A stretch of DNA of 64,000 nucleotides, from the NCBI GenBank assembly GCA_047921215.1, contig JBLRWO010000010.1, positions 1-64,000 on the forward strand. Direction: 5' to 3'. Shown one piece after another: positions 17,017 to 25,652 of this stretch. Positions within the stretch are counted from its first letter, which is position 1, and every line of letters begins with the position of its first letter. A program made the translations under genes and the position numbers. Under the pieces are notes generated by a model. It was given only the letters and a program-made list of their open reading frames with translations. It was not told the origin of the DNA and did no database searches. Source of the stretch: RECM01 sp047921215 (lineage in GTDB: Bacteria; Bacteroidota; Rhodothermia; Balneolales; Cyclonatronaceae).

Positions 17017-18171
17017 TTACGCTCTGAAAGCTTTGGCTTTAACCCGCGTCTCTTTATCTGTTTGTATGAGATTATCCAGAGTTACCTCAACACTGCTACT
17101 ACGGTTATCCAGGCAGTACCTGACAATCCGTGGAATGTCAATATAAGAAATTTCTCCATTCAGGAACCGTGCTACGGCAATCTCATTTGATGCATTCAGT
17201 ATGGCCGGTGCCACCCCCCCCTCTGCAAGGGCGTCTTCTGCCAGCTTAAGACAGGGAAACCGCTGGTAGTCAACGGGTTCGAATGACAGTTGTTGTGCTT
17301 TTGACCAGTCAAGCCTTGGGGAATCAAGATATTGACGGTCAGGGTACGTAAGAGCATATTGAATGGGCAGCTTCATATCGGGTAGCCCCATCTGTGCTTT
17401 GGTTGAACCGTCGGTAAAGGTAACCATGGAGTGTATAATACTTTGCGGGTGAATGACTGCCTCGATATTCCCGGGTGGTACATCAAAAAACCAGTGAGCC
17501 TCAATGATTTCAAGGCCCTTATTCATCATCGTAGCGGAATCGATGGTAATTTTTGCCCCCATATCCCAGTTTGGATGATTAAGAGCATCCTTAACGGTTA
17601 TCTTTTTCATTTGTTCATGGCTCCAGGTACGGAATGGACCCCCGCTGGCCGTAACCGTTATCTTTTCAATCTGTAGCGATGGTTCTCCGACCAGGCATTG
17701 CAAAATGGCACTGTGCTCGGAATCGACTGGTATAAGTCTGTTGTGATTGTTGTTAACATATTTCACTAGTATTTCACCCCCTACCACCAGCGACTCCTTG
17801 TTGGCTAATGCCACCTTGTGCCCGACCTCCAGCGCTTTGATTGTTGGAATGAAGCCTGAAAACCCGACCAGTGCATTCAAAACGAGATCATGGCCAGAAC
17901 GAGCTGAAATGTTTACCAGCTCTTCGTAGCCGAATAAAAGTGTTGTACCCTTATTTTTTACCGCTTCGCGGAAAGGAGAAGCATTGGATGCATCGGTCAG
18001 CACTGCAATTTCGGGGTTAAATTCATTTACCTGTGCTGCAAGTAACTTCCAGTTAGAGTTGCCGGTTAAAGCAACAATGTGAAACTGATCCGGATTGGCA
18101 CGTATGATTTCAAGGGCCTGTGTTCCGATAGATCCGGTTGAACCCAGTATGGAAAGTTTTATCTGTTTCAA
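17017..18171 (-). CDS. dxr: 1-deoxy-D-xylulose 5-phosphate reductoisomerase
   Basis: NADPH-dependent first committed step of the MEP isoprenoid pathway. ILGSTGSIGTQALEII at residues 8-23 is the nucleotide-binding loop; ALANKESLVVGGE near 120, the substrate loop SGGPFRTW near 183, and NWDMGAKITIDSATMMNKGLE and EAVIHPQSIIHSMV are complete. Length 384 is standard. The isoprenoid products could feed the phytoene synthase at 45967. Transcribed first in its operon, with a candidate promoter at 18266-18293. Confidence 0.97.
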   Translation of the reverse strand: MKQIKLSILGSTGSIGTQALEIIRANPDQFHIVALTGNSNWKLLAAQVNEFNPEIAVLTDASNASPFREAVKNKGTTLLFGYEELVNISARSGHDLVLNALVGFSGFIPTIKALEVGHKVALANKESLVVGGEILVKYVNNNHNRLIPVDSEHSAILQCLVGEPSLQIEKITVTASGGPFRTWSHEQMKKITVKDALNHPNWDMGAKITIDSATMMNKGLEIIEAHWFFDVPPGNIEAVIHPQSIIHSMVTFTDGSTKAQMGLPDMKLPIQYALTYPDRQYLDSPRLDWSKAQQLSFEPVDYQRFPCLKLAEDALAEGGVAPAILNASNEIAVARFLNGEISYIDIPRIVRYCLDNRSSSVEVTLDNLIQTDKETRVKAKAFRA

Positions 18172-18265
18172 TGTTTTTTAGTCGTAGTTCAGCTTAATGT
18201 TGAATCTGCAATTTTATTTGCAGTAAACAATAATTCGTCCCGGACCATTCTACTGATCATTAGGA

Positions 18266-18293
18266 AATATATGGACGATAGTGTTAACACCAA
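18266..18293 (-). promoter_or_regulatory. Candidate dxr promoter
   Basis: Reverse strand TTGGTG (18293-18288), 16 bp spacer, TATATT (18271-18266), about 95 bp upstream of the dxr start. The spacer begins with part of a perfect palindrome GTGTTAACAC at 18281-18290, a possible regulator site. Between promoter and gene, CTGCAA and TTGCAG (18206-18211 and 18218-18223) can form a small hairpin in the 5' leader. Spacing and hexamers are reasonable but not perfect. Confidence 0.5.
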
Positions 18294-18350
18294 TGGGGCG
18301 CAAAGCGTTTACCCGATACATCCGTTCCGTAAACTGATGTGTCGCTGAGG

Positions 18351-18737
18351 TTACGTCAACTCTTTTGCAAATTTATGCATGATTGAATGTGCAGTTACAG
18401 TTTCGTTCAGGGTAGGTGCATACCTGCCGGATAGAAGCAGCAACAGCGGAATATCAAGTTCCCTCACCGTTCGTACGACCATTTCTTTCCATTTTTTGAG
18501 TCGCTTAAGGCTAAGGGAGAGCCTTTCGAAATGATCCGTTTCCAGCGGGTCAATACCGCCCAGGTAGATTACCAGATCAGGTTTGATGGACCCGAAAATG
18601 CTGTCAAGGGCATTTTCAAGTGTTCTGAGATAAATTTTGTCGCCGGTTCGATCGGGCTGGCCGTCACATTTACGCATCGGAAAAATATGGCCATCATGGA
18701 TGGTAGCGTAACAACCGGGTGAATAACTTACTCGCAT
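18351..18737 (-). pseudogene. Histone deacetylase family remnant with deleted catalytic core
   Basis: The first ~23 residues (VSYSPGCYATIHDGHIFPMRK) match the N-terminus of AcuC/Hda-type deacetylases, and residues ~28-128 match their C-terminal third: GDKIYLRTLENALDSIF, PDLVIYLGGIDPLETDHFERLSLS with the second zinc-site aspartate region, and SGRYAPTLNETV in place of the usual GGGY. Family members have about 300 residues; here only 128 remain, and the middle containing the His-His and Asp-x-His zinc/catalytic motifs is absent. The two halves are joined in frame near residue 24-30 (about 18648-18668). It directly follows pgeF. Most likely an in-frame deletion relic; a reused small fold is possible. 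Confidence 0.72.
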
Positions 18738-19472
18738 TTATCGCAACATGATAATACCCATCATTCTGCCGGCTCTTTCCTTCTGCCTTCGGTAGGAGTA
18801 AAACCGTTCAGAATCGTCGTAGGTACAACCCGGATCGGTGTAAATCCGATCCCCTGCCAGTCCGCTGATTAAGAGCTGACTTTTAATAAATCCTTTCAGG
18901 TCAACGTGTGGTTTTTTGAAGCCGGTTCTGTTAACAAACTCTTCAGGAAACTGCCCGGCAACTTCGTCGCCGACTTCGAAACGTGCAGTTCCGATACAGG
19001 GGCTTATCCAGGCACGCATATTATCCGGCTTTGCTCCTTTAGCCTGCATTTGGGCTATGGTATTTAATACAATGTTTCCTGCTGCTCCCTTCCAGCCAGC
19101 GTGGGCAGCTCCGATTACACCCCCGGCAAGATCGGCCAGGAATACGGCTGCACAATCGGCAACCTGAATGGCCAAAGCGAGTCCGTTTTGGTCTGTAACG
19201 AAGCCATCAGCACCGTCAACCGTTCCAGGTCGCTTTACATACAGAACATCGGCGCTGTGTACCTGCCTGGCAAAAGCGACAGAGGAAACGGGGATGTCAA
19301 GTGTATTCAGGAACCACTCCCTTTTTTCAAAAACCCGTGCTGCATCCTCATTGGTATTCAGGCCGAGGTTGATACCGGGTATCAGGTCGCCGGGATACAG
19401 ATCGGCCTGCCTCTGGCTAAAAGCTACTATCAAATTTTGACCATTGTGCCAGATAAGGGGTTTAATCTTCAC
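18738..19472 (-). CDS. pgeF: Peptidoglycan editing factor PgeF / multicopper-like purine nucleoside phosphorylase
   Basis: YfiH/YlmD family (DUF152), 244 residues. The metal-binding pattern is intact: His in RQVHSADVLY near 66, Cys in QVADCAAVF near 108, and His in IGAAHAGWKGAAGN near 123. Family members clear wrongly incorporated residues from peptidoglycan precursors or phosphorolyse nucleosides; which activity applies is not visible. The end of aroE overlaps its start by 11 bp (19462-19472), and the deacetylase relic begins right after its stop. Confidence 0.92.
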   Translation of the reverse strand: MKIKPLIWHNGQNLIVAFSQRQADLYPGDLIPGINLGLNTNEDAARVFEKREWFLNTLDIPVSSVAFARQVHSADVLYVKRPGTVDGADGFVTDQNGLALAIQVADCAAVFLADLAGGVIGAAHAGWKGAAGNIVLNTIAQMQAKGAKPDNMRAWISPCIGTARFEVGDEVAGQFPEEFVNRTGFKKPHVDLKGFIKSQLLISGLAGDRIYTDPGCTYDDSERFYSYRRQKERAGRMMGIIMLR

Positions 19473-20331
19473 CGGTCACCTTCAGTTTGTTCAGAATAAG
19501 GTTTTCGGCTTCTTTAACCGGAAATTCCTTGCCGGTCCACAGCTCAAAAGCTTTTGATGCCTGGTGGATAAACATGGGTAGACCATTGATCACGATTGCC
19601 CCGTGTTGCCGGCAATCTTTCAGGAATTTTGTGTACAAGGGTGTATAGATGATATCGTAGCAAATCTTTGAAGTTGTTTCGGGAAGTAATTCGGTATCAA
19701 GTGGCGATTGATCCTGATAGTCGCCCATTCCCAAAGGGGTGGAATTGATGATGATGTCTGCCGATGAAAAAACTCCGGATACATCGGAATACGAAATAAA
19801 ACGGATCAAATCAGATTCGTTGCTGAACGACTCCGGTTTCCGTGTTACTACAAAGATTTTTTCAACGCTGAAATAATGAAATAATGAATAAACAATTGCG
19901 CCACAGGCACCTCCGCTTCCGAATATGAGCGCAGTACCATGTTTGAGCATGTCTGCATACTGCAGAAGAGGCTGTGAAAAACCATGGCCGTCGGTGTTGT
20001 AACCGGTTATTATTCCGGCTTTTTTCACAACTGTATTAACTGCGTTTGCTTCCTGGGCCGATTTTTTGATCATGTCGAGATGCGGCATCACGGCTCTTTT
20101 GAATGGAATGGTTACGTTGGCCCCGATAAAATGCTTTTGATGAAAAAGGCTGGTCGCTTCTTCGAGTTCATCGGGAGAAACCTCAACTTTGTAGTAGGTC
20201 CAGTCCAGGTCGTGTCTACGTGCGGCAAAATTGTGCAGCTCCGGCGAAAGGCTGTGCTCAACGGGATTACCCATAACGAACCCAAATGGCTGGTCTAAAT
20301 ATCCGGATTGCAGAAATGAGGAGAGTCTCAT
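19462..20331 (-). CDS. aroE: Shikimate dehydrogenase
   Basis: NADP-dependent reduction of 3-dehydroshikimate to shikimate; feeds chorismate and hence the trp operon at the start of the window. Substrate-side motifs GNPVEHSLSPELHN (21-34) and ANVTIPFKRAVMPHLD with the catalytic lysine near 78, and NTVVKKAGIITGYNTDGHGF near 96-115 with Asn and Asp, are intact. The cofactor loop is FGSGGACGAIVYS near 136, and NGLPMFIHQASKAFELW supplies the C-terminal glutamine. Length 289. It follows the SRPBCC gene after a terminator, so it probably has its own promoter. Confidence 0.96.
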   Translation of the reverse strand: MRLSSFLQSGYLDQPFGFVMGNPVEHSLSPELHNFAARRHDLDWTYYKVEVSPDELEEATSLFHQKHFIGANVTIPFKRAVMPHLDMIKKSAQEANAVNTVVKKAGIITGYNTDGHGFSQPLLQYADMLKHGTALIFGSGGACGAIVYSLFHYFSVEKIFVVTRKPESFSNESDLIRFISYSDVSGVFSSADIIINSTPLGMGDYQDQSPLDTELLPETTSKICYDIIYTPLYTKFLKDCRQHGAIVINGLPMFIHQASKAFELWTGKEFPVKEAENLILNKLKVTGED

Positions 20332-20353
20332 GGCATAACCTTTTCCGTAAAAT

Positions 20354-20385
20354 AAAAAAAGCCCGGAAGATTAATCCCGGGCTTT
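20354..20385 (-). terminator. Rho-independent terminator of the SRPBCC gene
   Basis: AAAGCCCGG (20358-20366) and CCGGGCTTT (20377-20385) form a perfect 9 bp stem with a 10 nt loop. On the reverse strand the stem is followed by seven T residues (20360-20354). It lies 26 bp after the stop of the SRPBCC gene and just before aroE, so it separates the two transcription units. Confidence 0.88.
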
Positions 20386-20410
20386 GCATAAAAAGTTGAT
20401 AAAAAAAGAA

Positions 20411-20896
20411 TCAGACCGCAGCCTTTTCTTTTTCATCTTCAGATTCGGATTTGCCGGCGGTTTCCTCATCGAAAAATCCGCCGCTTTCTGCAGTTTCCTT
20501 GAAAAAGGTCAAGTCGGTTTTCAGGTGTTCCTGAACACCATCAATAAAACTGCGGAGGTCCTCATCCGGTTCACCGAAGAATGTTCTGTAATCAAGGCTG
20601 AAATCTATTCGTGTTCGGGTTCCACTATTCAGAGGAGTGAAGCGGATTGTACCGGTTTGATTCAGATTTCCGTTAATCGTAATCCATGCAAAACGGGTGT
20701 TTCGCAGATCGTCGATAATATTTGTGGTCCAGCGGAATTCCTTATCACCGATTGCTGTTACAAACTCGAAAGTTTGTGAATTAATCTTGTTCACCTGATC
20801 AATGTTGCGCAGAAAGCGCGGAAACTCGGTGGGTGTGTTAAGAAGTTCGTAGACTTTGGCAAGGGGTAAATTAACTTCGATACTTTCGTGCGCCAT
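20411..20896 (-). CDS. SRPBCC (START/Bet v1-like) superfamily protein
   Basis: 161 residues. The N-terminal part SIEVNLPLAKVYELLNTPTEFPRFLRNIDQV is the standard beta1-alpha1-alpha2 entry of the polyketide cyclase/CoxG-like helix-grip fold, followed by six beta strands and a long C-terminal helix (LRSFIDGVQEHLKTDLTFFKE, about 114-134). The last 25 residues are acidic and charged, probably disordered. These proteins bind hydrophobic ligands or quinone-related cofactors; no specific ligand can be assigned. It is a single-gene unit with its own terminator. Confidence 0.85.
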   Translation of the reverse strand: MAHESIEVNLPLAKVYELLNTPTEFPRFLRNIDQVNKINSQTFEFVTAIGDKEFRWTTNIIDDLRNTRFAWITINGNLNQTGTIRFTPLNSGTRTRIDFSLDYRTFFGEPDEDLRSFIDGVQEHLKTDLTFFKETAESGGFFDEETAGKSESEDEKEKAAV

Positions 20897-20962
20897 ATTC
20901 CGATTTGTATTCTTCGTAACGTTGATGTGACCATACAGGCAGGATGCCGGTATGCATTATGA

Positions 20963-20990
20963 TTGACAGAGTCAGTCTCCACAATAGATC
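20963..20990 (+). promoter_or_regulatory. Candidate promoter for the 21033 outer-membrane gene
   Basis: TTGACA at 20963-20968, a 16 bp spacer and TAGATC at 20985-20990, about 43 bp before the ATG at 21033. The -35 box is perfect, the -10 box is a weak match, so moderate support only. Confidence 0.4.
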
Positions 20991-21032
20991 AAAATTACGC
21001 ATATTAATGCTTAAAATCAATTATTTCTGCAA

Positions 21033-22502
21033 ATGAGCACCACACACGTTTCTGTATACCAGCTTGTCAAGTCATTAAAAAACATGGCTGGAATGTGTTT
21101 TTTTATTTCAGTTTTCTTATGTTCCGTGTTGCCTTTAATCGCTGGTAAAGCCTCTGTTACCAATGCCCAGGTTTCCTGGTCGGGCTTCCTGGAGAATTAT
21201 AATGCGGTTACTACCACGGGGCGCAATGAACTCATCTCTGGAAGGAATCTTATCCGGCTTAATATGCTCGCCGGATTGACGGAGGGAAGAATCTATATTT
21301 CCCAGGATGTACGTAATAATTATGGCTTCTCGCCTGACTCACTTGGTTATACCCTTCGTGAAGCCTGGGCAGATATTAACTTTAAAAACAGCGACTTACG
21401 AATAGGTCGCCAGATTGTTGTCTGGGGCCAGGCAGACGGTGCTTTTATTGCTGATCTTATTTCACCGGTCGATATCTCGGAGTTTTTGACTCGCTCATTC
21501 GACGATTTAAGAACGGGTGTTGATGCCATATCATATACCAGGTATTTCGGGCGAAACAGCTTGCAAATGGTCATAAATCCCGTTTTTAAGTCCTATGATT
21601 TACCGCCTCCGGGCAGCAGGTGGGATGTACGTCCCACCCTGCCCGACTCCCTGGATGCAAGATTTGAAAGAGAGGCAGTAAACACGATAACCCTTCGCGA
21701 CATGCAACTTGCGGCGCGCCTGTCGTTCCGGTCATCATCAGGAACCGATCTGAACCTGGCAGTTATGTACTGGCGACCGGGTTTGCCGGCCTACCGGAAA
21801 CGACTGGTTTCAGAAACAGAAAGTGGCTTCCGGATCCCTTCCCGGTTCATATTACAGGAGTATTACCGGCCAACATTTACCGGAACGATGAGCACAGTTT
21901 TCAAGATAACCCCAGGTCTGAATTCTCAGACTGAACTGGCCTATTATCATCGCAGGGATCTGGATTATCTGCCGGATAATGTAACATTCGGCCGTATCAA
22001 TGAATTGTTGAAAATTGATCCACAGGGCCTTTCTCTCGAGGAGATTCTCAGCCTGGCCGGTGAAATCGATTTTATAACAAGAAGCCTGGAGGCGGACAGT
22101 ACTAAAGGGCTTTTAAGGCAAAAACCTCTGCTCAGCGGTATGACCGGACTTCGGTTTTCCCGGTCAGGATGGCTGATGAGTGCACAGTATCTTGGGGAAC
22201 TGATTATGGATTACGACAGTCAGTTGCTGCAAGACAAGTTCTATCATTCTGCAACACTTTTGATGCAGCGAAGCTTCAGGCGCGATACCATGACACTTAG
22301 AACATTCGTCCGTTATAATTTCAATGGTGATGACTTCTGGGTCAATCCGGAATGGCAGTATGACGTAAGTGACGGAATTGATTTTCGAGTCGGTGGCCAC
22401 TTTTTCGGCGGGCTGCTTCCTTCCTCTGGCTACGGACATGTACACTTTCAGAACTTTGCAGCAAATTCCTTCCTCTTTGGCAGTATCAGGGCATACTGGT
22501 GA
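21033..22502 (+). CDS. DUF1302-like outer-membrane beta-barrel protein
   Basis: 489 residues with a signal segment at about 20-45 (GMCFFISVFLCSVLPLIAG...TNAQ). The mature part contains TLREAWADINFKNSDLRIGRQIVVWGQADGAFIADLISPVDISEFLTR (around 108-156), the hallmark of DUF1302-type barrels, followed by many amphipathic strands and a terminal aromatic (SIRAYW). Such proteins are often encoded next to MMPL-type RND transporters, as here: the next gene at 22693 is one. A role as the outer-membrane partner in lipid or hydrophobic compound export is inferred. Substrate unknown. Confidence 0.8.
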   Translation: MSTTHVSVYQLVKSLKNMAGMCFFISVFLCSVLPLIAGKASVTNAQVSWSGFLENYNAVTTTGRNELISGRNLIRLNMLAGLTEGRIYISQDVRNNYGFSPDSLGYTLREAWADINFKNSDLRIGRQIVVWGQADGAFIADLISPVDISEFLTRSFDDLRTGVDAISYTRYFGRNSLQMVINPVFKSYDLPPPGSRWDVRPTLPDSLDARFEREAVNTITLRDMQLAARLSFRSSSGTDLNLAVMYWRPGLPAYRKRLVSETESGFRIPSRFILQEYYRPTFTGTMSTVFKITPGLNSQTELAYYHRRDLDYLPDNVTFGRINELLKIDPQGLSLEEILSLAGEIDFITRSLEADSTKGLLRQKPLLSGMTGLRFSRSGWLMSAQYLGELIMDYDSQLLQDKFYHSATLLMQRSFRRDTMTLRTFVRYNFNGDDFWVNPEWQYDVSDGIDFRVGGHFFGGLLPSSGYGHVHFQNFAANSFLFGSIRAYW

Positions 22503-22692
22503 GTTTTTAAAAATATGTATGGTTACGGATTGAATTTCATCCGGTAATTGTTCCCAACTTACCGATATCCTGTCAGACCTCACGGTAACTGTTGTACATT
22601 ACTGCTCACTTCGCAGAATGTAATACTGAGACCTGATGAATCCGGACCGGAGAAACCGGGTTATTTCTCACACCTGTCATCGCATTTGAACA

Positions 22693-25125
22693 TTGACTTA
22701 CCTGGCTGATTTTATTCTCAACAACCGAAAAATTGCCCTGGCTATATTTGCCCTGATGGCAGTGGCTGCCGTATTTCCGGTACTCCGTATTCAGACCAAT
22801 TTTGATCTGGAGGGTTTTTTTCCGGTCAGTGATCCCACTATCGAAGAGTACAGGGCCTTTTCAGAAGAATTCGGCCGCGACGACAATGTAATTATTGTGG
22901 GGCTGGCTTCCGGTATGCTGTTCACTGAAAAAGGTATAACCGGGGTCCGGGAAATCACCGCGCTCATCAATGATATCGATCACGTTGTTGATGTTACATC
23001 GATCACCAATGCCGAGTATCTTGTAAACAGAGACGGGGCATTGGAGCTGGTGCCATTTTTTGATTCAGGGAACGGAAATACGGATTTACGCTCTGTGCTT
23101 GACGAATTCCGGTCTGACCCTTTTTCAATTGGCCTGCTTGTAAATGAGGCTGGTGATTTCACCGCCATCTATCTTGAAATTGACGAGGAAACCAATTCAT
23201 TCAGGGTTCGTGGCGCTGTAATACAGGCCCTTGAGAGCGTACTCGAACCCTATCGGGATCAGTATGATGTTTACATCGCGGGTATTCCCTATTTCCGGAA
23301 CCAGTATGTTCAACTTCTTAACAATGAGATCATTTTTTACATATCGATCTCATCGGTTCTGATCATACTATTACTTTGGTTTCTCTTCCGCAATATACAG
23401 GGTGTTGTTATACCCATCGCCATCGTCTGGTTAACCATACTTTTTACTGTAGCCATTCTTGAGCTCACGGGCGGTTATTTTGAGATTCTTACCAGTAGTA
23501 TCGCGCCCATATTGCTGTGTGTGGGTATTGCTGATTCTGTGCATATGCTGGTGAAGTATAATGACAACCGCTATTGGGGACTGGGCCGCTTCCACTCGAT
23601 CCGCGACAGCCTGATCGTTCTTGGCAGTGCGACCTTTATAACGAGTGTTACAACCGCAATTGGATTTGCCACCCTTGCCACAAGCAACGTAATTCCGATG
23701 CGCACATTTGGCATCTACACGGCAGCCGGTGTACTTATAGCCTACCTGATTACCATTTTTATGGTACCCGGGTTGCTGCCCTACTTTAAAGACCGGCAGC
23801 ACCGTGGTGCGCCAGCAACAAGGTTCAATCATCTGATTGAGAACATGCTGTTGGCGATCTTTAATTTCTCAAAAAACAACTATCGGTTAGTTGTAACCGG
23901 AACCCTTTTGTTTACCATACTCATGGGGCTTGGTGTTTTCAAACTTAAAGTGAACGGTAAGGTTTTTGATGACATTGGTGACGATTCTTTCCTGGTACTG
24001 GAGACCAGGTTCATTGGTGAACAGCTGAGTCCTCTGTTCCCTCTCGAGTTTGTTCTTGATACCGGTGTTGAAAACGGTATCGCAGATCCTGAACTGCTCC
24101 GTCGTATATCAGATTTTGAGGAATTTCTGCTCAGCTATGCTGAAATTGAAAGGATTACTTCATTCAACACCCTGGTTGGTGAAGTGCACAGGCTAATGAG
24201 CGGAAACGAAGACGGTTCCTATGCTTATGATGATGCTGTTGCTTCACCTGACATGCCGGAAACCACAGAAAACCGGGTGCCCGAATGGAGTACAAACAGA
24301 GACGACCGGATACCCGAAAGCCGGCAGCTGGTTCAGCAGTATCTCCTTCTGCTCGAGCTTACCGGTAGCGAATCAGTATCGGCCATGGCCGATTTCACCT
24401 ACAGCAAAGCCAGAATCGCCACCCAGGTTTATGATGTGGGCTCATGGAGAATTAATCAGATTCGCGAGGAAATTCGTGACTATACCGACAGGCATTTCAG
24501 TGACATTACCGTTAAAACAACGGGCACTACCATACTCGTTGCTGATCTGACCGACAATATCGTTTTTTCTCTCAGTGCCAGTATCATGCTGGCATTTCTG
24601 ATTATATCGCTGATAATGGGATACATGTTCCGGAATGGTAAAATCGTACTGATATCACTTTTGCCGAACATTATGCCGTTACTGGTCACTGCGGGTTTTA
24701 TGGGATACTTTGGGGTTGACATCAAACCCTCGACAGCAGTGATTTTTACCATAGCATTCGGGATCGCTGTTGACGACAGCATCCATTTTCTGGCACGATT
24801 CCGAATTGAATCCATAAAAAATAAGACGCTGGCCGATTCCATCAGGATTACAACCCAAAAAACGGGCCGGGCAATAATCCTGACCAGTATGATACTCCTG
24901 GTCGGTTTTGGTACATTAGGTTCCAGTGAATTTGATTCAACCATGCTTATGGGCCAGCTGGTTTGCCTCACGATCTTCGTGGCACTATTGGCCGATCTGA
25001 TCTTTTTGCCGGCACTGATCTACTGGATCCACCCTAAAATAGATCTTCCTTCATCAGATGAGACAGGTGAAGCCATATCTGGTCATGAAGTTCCTGCTCC
25101 GAACGTTGCCCATCAAGAGTTTTAA
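22693..25125 (+). CDS. MMPL/RND superfamily transporter
   Basis: 810 residues organised as two halves. Each half has one N-terminal helix, a large periplasmic domain and a five-helix bundle: first bundle about 215-370 (with GIADSVHMLVKYND carrying the RND helix-4 signature), second about 620-790 (GIAVDDSIHFLARFR carrying the GxxxD signature). FDLEGFFPVSDPTIEEYRAF is typical of predicted RND exporters linked to lipids or hopanoids. Only a TTG start is available: the codon two positions before it is a stop, and the hydrophobic helix follows at once. Its last 92 bp overlap tmk on the other strand. Probably works with the barrel at 21033. Confidence 0.88.
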   Translation: MTYLADFILNNRKIALAIFALMAVAAVFPVLRIQTNFDLEGFFPVSDPTIEEYRAFSEEFGRDDNVIIVGLASGMLFTEKGITGVREITALINDIDHVVDVTSITNAEYLVNRDGALELVPFFDSGNGNTDLRSVLDEFRSDPFSIGLLVNEAGDFTAIYLEIDEETNSFRVRGAVIQALESVLEPYRDQYDVYIAGIPYFRNQYVQLLNNEIIFYISISSVLIILLLWFLFRNIQGVVIPIAIVWLTILFTVAILELTGGYFEILTSSIAPILLCVGIADSVHMLVKYNDNRYWGLGRFHSIRDSLIVLGSATFITSVTTAIGFATLATSNVIPMRTFGIYTAAGVLIAYLITIFMVPGLLPYFKDRQHRGAPATRFNHLIENMLLAIFNFSKNNYRLVVTGTLLFTILMGLGVFKLKVNGKVFDDIGDDSFLVLETRFIGEQLSPLFPLEFVLDTGVENGIADPELLRRISDFEEFLLSYAEIERITSFNTLVGEVHRLMSGNEDGSYAYDDAVASPDMPETTENRVPEWSTNRDDRIPESRQLVQQYLLLLELTGSESVSAMADFTYSKARIATQVYDVGSWRINQIREEIRDYTDRHFSDITVKTTGTTILVADLTDNIVFSLSASIMLAFLIISLIMGYMFRNGKIVLISLLPNIMPLLVTAGFMGYFGVDIKPSTAVIFTIAFGIAVDDSIHFLARFRIESIKNKTLADSIRITTQKTGRAIILTSMILLVGFGTLGSSEFDSTMLMGQLVCLTIFVALLADLIFLPALIYWIHPKIDLPSSDETGEAISGHEVPAPNVAHQEF

Positions 25126-25651
25126 ACCTTTTCTCATTGGTAGCCAGTTCATTATACCCCTCTGACACCAGTTCGTAGAACCGGTCGCCGGAACTTTCCA
25201 TCCTGTCTTTCCGAAGGCCGACGGTTCGTTCGTGAGCATCCCGTGGTTCGATTTTCAGATAAAACGTAACATCCGGCAACAGACCGTGCGAAGCAATCCG
25301 GTTCATTTCCCGGATTTCATTTATAGGAAGACTGCTTCTTCCATAGCCCTGATAAGCCGTTGTGGAATCAAAAAAACGGTCGAGAATGACCACATAACCT
25401 TCATTAAGCAGGGGTATAACCTGTTCGGAAACCAGTTGCGAACGTGCTGCGGAAAACAGGAGTAGTTCCGCTACCGGATTGATGTTCATTTCCGGATTCA
25501 GCAACAGGGCCCTGACGGCTTCAGATAATTCGGTACCTCCCGGTTCACGGAAAACCTTATGACGTATCCCTTCCTGTTCAAGGCGATCGATCAAATATCT
25601 GATCTGAGTCGATTTTCCGCTCCCGTCGATTCCTTCAAATGATACCAGCAC
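25034..25651 (-). CDS. tmk: Thymidylate kinase
   Basis: Phosphorylates dTMP to dTDP. P-loop FEGIDGSGKSTQ at residues 5-16, the DR-motif DRFFDSTTAYQGYGR near 91-105, and the LID RKDRMESSGDRFYE near 147 are intact; length 205 is standard. REPGGTELSEAVR near 36 is the family dTMP-binding segment. The 3' end overlaps the end of the RND transporter gene by 92 bp in convergent orientation, so the last 30 codons are shared between the two strands. Downstream member of the operon beginning at the 29177 gene. Confidence 0.96.
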   Translation of the reverse strand: MLVSFEGIDGSGKSTQIRYLIDRLEQEGIRHKVFREPGGTELSEAVRALLLNPEMNINPVAELLLFSAARSQLVSEQVIPLLNEGYVVILDRFFDSTTAYQGYGRSSLPINEIREMNRIASHGLLPDVTFYLKIEPRDAHERTVGLRKDRMESSGDRFYELVSEGYNELATNEKRFKTLDGQRSEQELHDQIWLHLSHLMKEDLF

Positions 25652-25652
25652 G

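Noticed and set aside
22560..22640. Imperfect hairpin (ACATTACTGC with GCAGAATGT) between the barrel and RND genes
   Set aside because: It has a mismatch and no T-run; too weak to call a terminator or riboswitch.
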